A stretch of 5,222 nt of DNA from Candidatus Omnitrophota bacterium (lineage in GTDB: Bacteria > Omnitrophota > Gorgyraeia > Zapsychrales > JANLHA01). The first letter of the stretch is position 1. Every line of letters starts with the position of its first letter. Shown here one piece after another: positions 1-5,222 of this stretch. The stretch covers positions 1 to 5,222 of the forward strand of contig JAHFFS010000113.1 in assembly GCA_023247815.1 (NCBI GenBank), written 5' to 3'. Under the pieces are notes generated by a model. It was not told where the DNA came from, made no database searches, and saw only the letters and a list, made by a program, of their open reading frames with translations. The position numbers and the translations under genes were made by a program.

Positions 1-81
1 AACAATCAAACGCATGACCGTTTCCATCTCGGCATGCGTTAGATTTTCTTTGTTCCGAACCGTTTCAATGAATTGTCTCAT
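1..81 (-). CDS. trpD: Anthranilate phosphoribosyltransferase, N-terminal fragment (runs off the left edge)
   Basis: This is the first 27 codons of a gene that continues beyond the left edge of the window. The visible peptide begins MRQFIETVRNKENLTHAEME and continues TVMRLIV. This fits the small helical N-terminal domain of TrpD, which typically has a short helix, then 'dLt..Ea...M..I'. TrpD transfers the phosphoribosyl group of PRPP to anthranilate in tryptophan synthesis; the PRPP and anthranilate sites would lie outside the window. The ATG at 81-79 overlaps the TGA of the upstream amidotransferase gene (ATGA), a typical sign of translational coupling. There is no clear Shine-Dalgarno sequence before it. 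The call rests on a short weak pattern plus the usual trpG-trpD adjacency, so a different alpha-helical protein is possible but less likely. Confidence 0.75.
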   Translation of the reverse strand, partial: MRQFIETVRNKENLTHAEMETVMRLIV

Positions 82-650
82 GAAATCTGCAAAAAATTTT
101 TTAGGATTTTCTTTCCGACCTGAGTAAGGATTGATTCTGGATGAAACTGAACCCCCCACAGCGGCAGGGTCTTGTGCCGAACCGCCATGATCTCGCGGTA
201 CGCGTCTTTGGTCACGGCCGTGACTTCCAGACATTTTGGCAGACTACGCTTTTCGATCACCAGGGAATGATAACGTGTCGCATCAAAGGGATTTTCAATG
301 GATTGAAAAATTTCTTTTCCATTATGCTGGATCGGTGAGGTCTTCCCATGCATCAAGCGCTTGGCAGCGACGATCTTTCCGTCGTAAGCATAACCCAACG
401 CTTGATGACCAAGGCAGACACCTAAAATGGGGATTGTTCCGGCAAAGGTTTTGATCAGATCGACGGAAATACCGGCGTCTTCCGGTCGGCCAGGCCCAGG
501 AGAGATGACAATCTGTTTTGGCTTGAGCTGTTTGATTTTCCGCAAAGAGATCGCGTCGTTGCGAAAGACCTTAAGGTTGGCTTTGAGCTCACCAAAATAT
601 TGAACCAGGTTATAGGTGAAAGAATCATAATTATCGATGATCAACAACAT
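78..650 (-). CDS. trpG: Glutamine amidotransferase subunit of anthranilate synthase / aminodeoxychorismate synthase
   Basis: A class I glutamine amidotransferase of 190 residues, the normal length for stand-alone TrpG/PabA. It hydrolyses glutamine and passes ammonia to a chorismate-binding partner (TrpE for anthranilate, PabB for 4-amino-4-deoxychorismate). The start MLLIIDNYDSFTYNLVQY is diagnostic. The oxyanion-loop motif PGPG is at 51-54, the nucleophile Cys79 sits in GVCLGHQ, MHGK is at 100-103, and the catalytic His170 and Glu172 are in FHPES. All triad residues are present, so it should be active. An in-frame TAA lies two codons before the ATG, so this start is firm; no good Shine-Dalgarno is visible. 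It lies 44 bp after murA and overlaps trpD by ATGA. The trpD neighbour favours trpG, but many bacteria use one such subunit for both tryptophan and folate, so pabA is an equally valid name. No trpE or pabB is adjacent in the window. Confidence 0.95.
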   Translation of the reverse strand: MLLIIDNYDSFTYNLVQYFGELKANLKVFRNDAISLRKIKQLKPKQIVISPGPGRPEDAGISVDLIKTFAGTIPILGVCLGHQALGYAYDGKIVAAKRLMHGKTSPIQHNGKEIFQSIENPFDATRYHSLVIEKRSLPKCLEVTAVTKDAYREIMAVRHKTLPLWGVQFHPESILTQVGKKILKNFLQIS

Positions 651-694
651 AAATTATTGAACCCAATTTCTAACCTCGCAGGCCAATCCCCGGA

Positions 695-1960
695 TCACTC
701 CTTGACCCTAGTGATTTTGGCCCCGATCTTTTGCAATTTGTGTTCCATCCCCTCATAGCCCCGTTCCAAATGATACACCCGATGGATCTCGGTTTTGCCT
801 TTTGCCGCCAGTCCGGCAATCACTAAAGCGGCTGAGGCCCGTAGATCAGAGGCCATGACCGGAGCCCCATGCAAAACCCGGACCCCCTCGACGACCGCGA
901 TGCTTCCTTCCCTACGGATTTGCGCGCCCATACGGTTCAACTCGGCAATGTGGATGAACCGATCGGGAAAAACTTTATCGGTGATCACACTGACCCCAGG
1001 CGTATTTGCCATCAAGGCCATAAACTGTGCCTGCAAATCCGTGGGAAATCCCGGATAAGGATAGGTGGTGATACTCGTCGGACGTCTTATAAATTTCGGT
1101 TTGACAACAATGGTTTGCAGCTCACACTGAAGTTCCACACCATGCTCTTCCAATTTGTCCTTCAACGCGACCAACTGCGAACAATCAGCATTTTTTAAAG
1201 TGAGTGTGCTTTTGGTCGCGGCTGCCAACAAGATGTACGTCCCCGCTTCCACCCGATCCGGGCCAATGCGATAATGCGCCCCTTTAAGTTCTTTCACCCC
1301 CTGGATAATGATCCGCGGGGTCCCGTGTCCGGTTATTTGCGCTCCCATCTTACTCAAAAAACATCCAAGATCATAAATCTCCGGCTCGCACGCGGCGGAA
1401 TCGATCACGGTTTCCCCTTTGATCAAGGTCGCGGCCATCATGAGATTTGCCGTCGCTAAAACCGAAGAGCCAAAGACCCCACCCAAATAAATCTGACATC
1501 CCTTCATCCGCGGACCATCACCGATCACATACCCGCCGTCGACCTCGAATTTGACTCCCAGCGATTTGAGTCCCTTCAAATGCAAGTCAACCGGCCGGAC
1601 CCCAATCACGCAACCTCCTGGCAACGAGACCTTGGCCTTTTTCAATTTTGCCAAAAGTGGGCCTAAGACACAAAAAGAACCGCGCATCGTTGAAACCAAT
1701 TTGTACTCGGCAATGTGTTTCAACGGTTTGTTCCCACCGACGGTGACGGTGTTTTTCGTAAAGTCCACGTCCTTGCCCAACGAACGCAACAAAGCGATCA
1801 TGGTTAAGGTATCGCGCAGTCGCGGAACGTTTTCAATGATGGACGTCCCTTCCGTCAGTAATGTGGCCGCCAAAATCGGCAGCACCGCGTTTTTTGACCC
1901 GCTGATTTCAACCGTTCCTTTGAGGGGATGCTGCCCTTCAATGACTAGTTTTTCTAACAT
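695..1960 (-). CDS. murA: UDP-N-acetylglucosamine 1-carboxyvinyltransferase
   Basis: MurA, 421 residues (E. coli 419), is the cytoplasmic enzyme that transfers enolpyruvate from PEP to UDP-GlcNAc, the first committed step of peptidoglycan synthesis. Visible landmarks are the Lys23-Asn24 pair in SGSKNA, Arg93 in TMRGS, the catalytic loop PGGCVIGVRPVDLH with Cys117 (E. coli Cys115), the proton-relay Asp308 in GFPTDLQAQF, Arg373 in DLRASAAL and Arg400 in HLERGYE. The Cys, rather than Asp, at the catalytic position predicts sensitivity to fosfomycin, which alkylates it. One substrate-loop segment reads SSVLAT where E. coli has SVGAT (see findings). The ATG lies 6 bp after the prmC stop and has no recognisable Shine-Dalgarno, so translation probably depends on coupling with prmC. 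The family also includes AroA, but the Cys loop and overall motifs fit MurA only. Confidence 0.98.
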   Translation of the reverse strand: MLEKLVIEGQHPLKGTVEISGSKNAVLPILAATLLTEGTSIIENVPRLRDTLTMIALLRSLGKDVDFTKNTVTVGGNKPLKHIAEYKLVSTMRGSFCVLGPLLAKLKKAKVSLPGGCVIGVRPVDLHLKGLKSLGVKFEVDGGYVIGDGPRMKGCQIYLGGVFGSSVLATANLMMAATLIKGETVIDSAACEPEIYDLGCFLSKMGAQITGHGTPRIIIQGVKELKGAHYRIGPDRVEAGTYILLAAATKSTLTLKNADCSQLVALKDKLEEHGVELQCELQTIVVKPKFIRRPTSITTYPYPGFPTDLQAQFMALMANTPGVSVITDKVFPDRFIHIAELNRMGAQIRREGSIAVVEGVRVLHGAPVMASDLRASAALVIAGLAAKGKTEIHRVYHLERGYEGMEHKLQKIGAKITRVKE

Positions 1961-1966
1961 TGGGAA

Positions 1967-2755
1967 TTAGGTTTTTTGTAGGACCGCTATCCGATCATGA
2001 CCGCTCAAATCCTGAACAAAATCGTAGCAATAGGTGTCCTTTTTATTCTGTAATATAGCTTCTAAGGCGGGACGTTGTCCATCTCCAAATTCAAAAAATA
2101 ATCGCCCTTGTTCTTTCAGCAATGACCACGCCTTAGTCAACGGATGATAAAATCGCAAACCATCTTCTCCTCCGTCCAGACTCAAGCGCGGTTCATGTTG
2201 CACATCGACGGGCAAAGCAGACAGTTGTCCCGAAGGGATATAAGGTGGATTGCTCACAACGCAATCGTAAAAAAGATATCCTGATCGTCCGGCCAAAAAA
2301 TCCACCATATCGGCTTGCAGAAAAAGGATTTGCTCGGCCACCCCATGACGGAGCACGTTTTGCTTAGCAACGGTCAAGGCCCCCTCCGAGATATCAACCG
2401 TAACAATCCTGGCCCCGGGAAGATGCTTGGCCAAACTCACCGCGATATTCCCCGATCCCGTTCCCAACTCCAAAATATCAATTTTTACTTTTCTATTTTG
2501 GACGCGCGTTAAAATCGTTTCCACCAACACCTCGGTTTCTGGACGAGGAATGAACACGCGGCGGTCCACCCGCAATCGCAGCCCAAAAAATTCGGTCTCT
2601 CCCAAAAGATACTGCAAAGGTTCTCCTTGCAGCCGTCGGAACGTGATATCTTGATAACGCTCCTGCTGAACCGTTGTGAACGACAATTCCTTTTGGTACA
2701 AATCAACGCGTTCGCAACCCAAAATCGCGGTCAGAATCAATTCCTGCTCCGTCAT
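1967..2755 (-). CDS. prmC: Peptide chain release factor N5-glutamine methyltransferase
   Basis: PrmC (HemK family) uses S-adenosylmethionine to methylate the glutamine of the GGQ motif in release factors, which is needed for efficient peptide release. Taking the ATG at 2755-2753, the protein has 262 residues. IPRPETE is at 69-75, the SAM-binding loop ELGTGSG at 96-102, the acidic VDIS after the next strand, and the catalytic NPPY at 169-172, which holds the substrate glutamine. A TTG codon directly before the ATG could add one residue, but the ATG gives a TGATG overlap with the prfA stop and is preferred. An in-frame TAG just upstream forbids a longer protein, so the N-terminus is about 20 residues shorter than in E. 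coli PrmC (277 aa). The gene directly follows its substrate gene prfA, a common and functionally sensible arrangement. Confidence 0.96.
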   Translation of the reverse strand: MTEQELILTAILGCERVDLYQKELSFTTVQQERYQDITFRRLQGEPLQYLLGETEFFGLRLRVDRRVFIPRPETEVLVETILTRVQNRKVKIDILELGTGSGNIAVSLAKHLPGARIVTVDISEGALTVAKQNVLRHGVAEQILFLQADMVDFLAGRSGYLFYDCVVSNPPYIPSGQLSALPVDVQHEPRLSLDGGEDGLRFYHPLTKAWSLLKEQGRLFFEFGDGQRPALEAILQNKKDTYCYDFVQDLSGHDRIAVLQKT

Positions 2756-3816
2756 CAAACGCCCATCCTATTTTCCAATTCTGCTTTCAATAAAGCGTCC
2801 GTGATTTCATCCAAATCTCCATCGATCATCTTCTGGAATTGATGGCTGGTGAAACCAATGCGATGGTCCGTGATCCGTCGGTCGGGAAAATTATAGGTGC
2901 GGATTTTTTCACTGCGGTCGCCGGTCCCAACCATGGCCTTACGGCTTTGGGTTTCCTTGTCAATATTCTCCCGGAGGATTTTATCGTGCAAACGCGCGCG
3001 CAACACCCGCATCGCCTTCAATCTATTTTTGAGTTGTGAACGTTCGTCCTGGCAGACCACCACAATGCCCGACGTCAAATGTGTGATGCGAACGGCGGAA
3101 TCGGTGGTGTTGACACTTTGTCCACCGGGACCAGAAGAGCGATAAACATCAATTTTTAAGTCCTTGGGATCAATTTTGATTTCAATTTCCTGCGGTTCAG
3201 GCAAAACCGCGACCGTGGCCGCTGAAGTATGAATCCGCCCTGAGGCTTCCGTCAAAGGGACCCGCTGGACGCGATGAATACCACCCTCCCATTTGAGACG
3301 CCGAGCTGCCCCCTTACCGCTGATACCGAAGATCACTTCCTTAAACCCTCCAGCGTCTGATTCATGATGACTCAAAGAATCCACCTTCCAGCCCTTGGCC
3401 TCCGCGTAGCGGGAATACATGCGGTACAGATCCGCGGCAAAAAGACTGGCCTCTTGCCCACCGGTCCCTGCCCTGATTTCAAAAATCAAATCAACATCCT
3501 GCTCTTGGATTTTCGGATTGAGGATATCATCAAGTTTTTTTTCGAGGGCCAACTTTTGCTCTTCGAGGTCTTTGAGCTCCAACATGGCCAATTCCCTAAA
3601 ATCCTGGTCATGTTTTTCTTTCAGCATGACCTGCAGCTCGCCAATCTGCTGAATCAGTTTCCGATGATTACGAAAGGCCTCCACCACCGGAAGCAATTCG
3701 GAAAATTCCTTGGCAAATTTTTGGTATTGCAGTTTGTCCGCGATAACCTTGGGATCACCAAGCAGACTTTCCAATTCTAAAAGACGCTGAGCGCTCTTTT
3801 CTAATTTATCAAACAT
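2755..3816 (-). CDS. prfA: Peptide chain release factor 1 (RF1)
   Basis: A class I release factor of 353 residues, close to the usual 355-360. It recognises UAA and UAG in the ribosomal A site and triggers peptidyl-tRNA hydrolysis. The order is an N-terminal helical, coiled-coil-like domain 1 (about 1-100), then domain 2 with RAGTGGQEAS at 115-124, the codon-recognition tripeptide PLT at 187-189 followed by GRIHTSAATVAVLPE, and domain 3 with the catalytic SGPGGQSVNTTDSAVRITH (GGQ at 231-233). The PxT form of the tripeptide and the GRIHTSA context mark RF1; RF2 would carry SPF. The GGQ glutamine is the expected target of PrmC, encoded next. The ATG overlaps the rpmE stop (TAATG), and the purine-rich lysine codons ending rpmE (GAAGAAGAAG) are the only Shine-Dalgarno-like stretch. 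No internal frameshift of the kind that regulates RF2 was seen. Confidence 0.98.
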   Translation of the reverse strand: MFDKLEKSAQRLLELESLLGDPKVIADKLQYQKFAKEFSELLPVVEAFRNHRKLIQQIGELQVMLKEKHDQDFRELAMLELKDLEEQKLALEKKLDDILNPKIQEQDVDLIFEIRAGTGGQEASLFAADLYRMYSRYAEAKGWKVDSLSHHESDAGGFKEVIFGISGKGAARRLKWEGGIHRVQRVPLTEASGRIHTSAATVAVLPEPQEIEIKIDPKDLKIDVYRSSGPGGQSVNTTDSAVRITHLTSGIVVVCQDERSQLKNRLKAMRVLRARLHDKILRENIDKETQSRKAMVGTGDRSEKIRTYNFPDRRITDHRIGFTSHQFQKMIDGDLDEITDALLKAELENRMGV

Positions 3817-4055
3817 TACTTCTTCTTCGGAGTCTTGTCTGATTTCTTAGTCGCAGTTTCTGTATAGCGCTGCTTGAAACGCTCAATCCGTCCTGCCGAA
3901 TCAACGAAACGTTTTTCTCCGGTAAAATACGGATGACAATGGGAACATATCTCCACACGGATGTTCTTCTTTGTCGAGCGGGTGTGCAGCACGTGCCCGC
4001 AGGAACCACAGGTGATGGTGGTCTGTTCGTAATTAGGATGAATTTCTTGTTTCAT
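3816..4055 (-). CDS. rpmE: 50S ribosomal protein bL31 (zinc-binding type)
   Basis: bL31 is a small protein of the large ribosomal subunit that helps bridge the 50S and 30S subunits. The start MKQEIHPNYE, the segment CSHCHPYFTG and the ending GRIERFKQRY are typical of the family. Four cysteines (16, 19, 37 and 40) make it the zinc-binding form rather than the zinc-free paralogue used under zinc starvation. At 79 residues it is about ten longer than E. coli bL31, because of a Lys/Thr-rich tail (TETATKKSDKTPKKK) that probably contacts rRNA. The end of that tail also provides the purine-rich sequence before prfA, whose ATG shares a base with the rpmE stop. A strong GGGAGGT lies 8 nt before the ATG, the best ribosome binding site in the window, so high expression is expected. 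The leader upstream carries a hairpin and repeats. Confidence 0.97.
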   Translation of the reverse strand: MKQEIHPNYEQTTITCGSCGHVLHTRSTKKNIRVEICSHCHPYFTGEKRFVDSAGRIERFKQRYTETATKKSDKTPKKK

Positions 4056-4063
4056 TTTTTGTT

Positions 4064-4070
4064 ACCTCCC
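4064..4070 (-). promoter_or_regulatory. Strong Shine-Dalgarno of rpmE
   Basis: GGGAGGT on the minus strand, 8 nt before the rpmE ATG, followed by an A-rich spacer. It fixes the rpmE start and is much stronger than the sites of the other genes in the window, which mostly depend on overlaps. It begins 4 nt after the end of the leader hairpin, so folding or protein binding there could affect its access. Confidence 0.85.
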
Positions 4071-4074
4071 TCAT

Positions 4075-4111
4075 AAGTCTCCTGTCGCATGTCATATGCA
4101 ACTTGAGACTT
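4075..4111 (-). promoter_or_regulatory. Imperfect hairpin in the rpmE leader
   Basis: On the minus strand the outer arms AAGTCTC (4111-4105) and GAGACTT (4081-4075) are fully complementary (7 bp). Inside, after a symmetric 2x2 purine mismatch (AA against AG), GTTGCAT pairs with ATGCGAC through 7 bp including one U-G wobble, closing a 5-nt loop. The wobble forms only in the minus-strand transcript (it would be an A/C mismatch in plus-strand RNA), which fits a function in the rpmE mRNA. No U-run follows, so it is not an intrinsic terminator. A bL31 autoregulatory leader is a possible role by inference, since such leaders are known before rpmE in several bacterial groups; I cannot match it to a known class. 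Confidence 0.55.
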
Positions 4112-4127
4112 GTAGTTTGGGACTTGT
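4103..4127 (-). repeat. Two-copy 11-bp direct repeat in the rho-rpmE gap
   Basis: On the minus strand ACAAGTCCCAA (4127-4117) and ACAAGTCTCAA (4113-4103) differ at one base and are 14 bp apart start to start. The second copy provides the upstream arm of the leader hairpin. The first copy could form a weaker competing pairing with the same downstream arm (AAGTC with GACTT). It may be a remnant of a dispersed intergenic repeat or part of a leader structure. Confidence 0.6.
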
Positions 4128-4153
4128 TGCTTTCCAGAAATAGCCCCAAGGTT

Positions 4154-5222
4154 TTACTTGTTCATGTTTGTCAAGAATTCTTTGTTCGTCTTATATTTTG
4201 AAACCTTATCAATCAACAATTCCATGGCCTCGGCCGCGTTCAAATCATTGATGGCCTTACGCAACAGCCAAACCCGCGAAAGATCATCTTGCGACAACAG
4301 CAATTCTTCGTGACGGGTGTTGGAACGTTTGATATCAATGGCTGGATAAATCCGACGCTGAAACAGATTGCGGTCCAATTGCAACTCCATATTACCAGTT
4401 CCTTTGAATTCTTCAAAGATGACTTCATCCATGCGACTGCCGGTATCAACTAACGAAGTCGCGATGATCGTCAAGCTGCCACCCTCCTCAACCGCGCGGG
4501 CCGCGCCAAAAAACCGTTTGGGTTTGTGCAACGCGTTCGAATCAACACCCCCGGAAAGGATCTTTCCGCTATGCGGAACAACCGTGTTATACGCCCGCGC
4601 CAGACGTGTGATACTGTCGAGCAGAATCACCACGTCGCGTTTATGTTCCACCAACCGTTTGGCTTTCTCCAGTACGATCTCGGCGATCTGGACATGCCGT
4701 TCCGCCGGCTCATCAAAGGTCGAGGCAATGACCTCGCCCTTAACTCCGCGCTGCATATCGGTCACTTCTTCTGGACGCTCGTCGATCAACAAGACAATCA
4801 TAATCACGTCCGGATGATTCTCGGTGATTGAATTCGCGATTTTTTGCAACAATACCGTCTTACCACTGTACGGAGGAGCGACAATCAAGGCGCGCTGCCC
4901 CATACCAATGGGGGTCAAGAGATCCATGATCCGCATCGAAACCTCTTCCGGTTTCGTCTCCAGCTTGACCCGGTCATGTGGATAAAGCGGCGTCAAATTA
5001 TCAAAAAATATTTTGTCCTTGGATTGTTCAGGATTTTCGTAATTCACCGCCTCCACTTTAAGCAAAGCAAAATACTTCTCGCCTTCTTTGGGAGGACGGA
5101 TATGCCCACTGACATTGTCTCCGGTTTTCAAATCAAAACGACGGATTTGCGACGGAGAAATGTAAATATCGTCCGGGCATGGCAAATAATTGTAATTGGC
5201 ACTTCGTAAAAAACCAAACCCT
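4154..5222 (-). CDS. rho: Transcription termination factor Rho, lacking its N-terminal end (runs off the right edge)
   Basis: Rho is a hexameric RNA-dependent ATPase/translocase that ends transcription of untranslated RNA. The frame stays open to the right edge, giving about 355 visible residues of a protein near 420; a TTG at 5185 that could be taken for a start is an internal leucine. The visible part begins GFGFLRSANYNYLPCPDDIY, the RNP1-like core of the RNA-binding cold-shock domain, so the leading helical domain is missing. Then come PSQIRRF and IRPPKEGEKYFALL, the P-loop APPYSGKT (visible residues 115-122), LLIDERPEEVTDMQRGVKGE, Walker B VVILLDSITRLARAYN (about 197-212), and the Q/R-loop region SGGVDSNALHKPKRFFGAAR. 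The C-terminal GTGNMELQLDR and SNTRHEELLL match the subunit-interface region. It ends in TAA with no clear intrinsic terminator after it, so read-through into rpmE is likely. Confidence 0.98.
   Translation of the reverse strand, partial: GFGFLRSANYNYLPCPDDIYISPSQIRRFDLKTGDNVSGHIRPPKEGEKYFALLKVEAVNYENPEQSKDKIFFDNLTPLYPHDRVKLETKPEEVSMRIMDLLTPIGMGQRALIVAPPYSGKTVLLQKIANSITENHPDVIMIVLLIDERPEEVTDMQRGVKGEVIASTFDEPAERHVQIAEIVLEKAKRLVEHKRDVVILLDSITRLARAYNTVVPHSGKILSGGVDSNALHKPKRFFGAARAVEEGGSLTIIATSLVDTGSRMDEVIFEEFKGTGNMELQLDRNLFQRRIYPAIDIKRSNTRHEELLLSQDDLSRVWLLRKAINDLNAAEAMELLIDKVSKYKTNKEFLTNMNK

Noticed and set aside
91..102. A6T6 tract near the end of trpG as a slippage or bent-DNA signal
   Set aside because: It encodes ordinary residues (Lys-Asn-Phe) in a helix at the end of TrpG, and the frame remains intact into the stop.
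651..694. Possible terminator or promoter between murA and trpG
   Set aside because: No stable stem with a U-run is visible, and the best promoter-like pair (TTGGCC and AATAAT) has a spacer of about 22 bp, too long to trust.
1551..1970. 139-codon open frame on the plus strand
   Set aside because: It lies wholly opposite murA, shows no domain or motif, and murA is unmistakable; it is a shadow frame.
3364..3780. 138-codon open frame on the plus strand
   Set aside because: It is antisense to the prfA coiled-coil region; the Phe/Leu/Gln-rich peptide is explained by complementing Lys/Glu/Leu codons.
4131..4153. Possible terminator just after rho
   Set aside because: Only a weak bulged stem (GC plus TTT/AAA around CTGG) can be drawn and no U-run follows.
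4368..4831. 149- and 101-codon open frames on the plus strand
   Set aside because: Both lie opposite conserved rho coding sequence and look like its low-complexity complement (Ser/Thr/Arg rich); no ribosome binding site or family pattern.
5183..5185. TTG as start codon of rho
   Set aside because: The conserved Rho sequence GFGFLRSANYNY continues upstream in the same frame to the window edge, so the TTG is an internal leucine.

Overview
The window is a compact, one-directional block of bacterial housekeeping genes, all on the minus strand. In transcription order (right to left) they are rho (5' end outside the window), rpmE (protein bL31), prfA (release factor RF1), prmC (release-factor methyltransferase), murA (UDP-GlcNAc enolpyruvyl transferase), trpG/pabA (glutamine amidotransferase) and the first 27 codons of trpD. 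Almost every base is coding. The only gaps are about 98 bp between rho and rpmE, 6 bp between prmC and murA, and 44 bp between murA and trpG. The joints rpmE/prfA (TAATG), prfA/prmC (TGATG) and trpG/trpD (ATGA) overlap, which suggests an operon with translational coupling. No tRNA, rRNA, CRISPR array, insertion sequence, phage gene or clear intrinsic terminator was seen.

The organism is a bacterium of medium GC content. It has a peptidoglycan step (MurA with the catalytic Cys) and a four-cysteine, zinc-type bL31. The rho-rpmE-prfA-prmC-murA order resembles that of Firmicutes and several uncultured lineages. An Omnitrophota/PVC-like origin is my guess from the general look of the proteins; the window alone does not prove it.

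Functionally the block joins transcription termination (Rho), the ribosome (bL31), translation termination (RF1 and PrmC, the enzyme that methylates the RF1 GGQ glutamine), the first committed step of peptidoglycan synthesis (MurA) and the start of tryptophan or folate synthesis (TrpG/PabA and TrpD). No trpE lies next to trpG. The most interesting non-coding element is the rho-rpmE gap. It holds an imperfect hairpin just upstream of a strong rpmE ribosome binding site, and an 11-bp direct repeat whose second copy supplies one arm of the hairpin. It may be a bL31 autoregulatory leader or a small dispersed repeat.

I did not find a clearly new system. What stands out is a set of residue-level departures in otherwise standard proteins: PLT in the RF1 codon-recognition tripeptide, a second GGQ in RF1 domain 2, Tyr in the Rho P-loop, Leu for Gly in a MurA substrate loop, and a PrmC that lacks the usual first helices.
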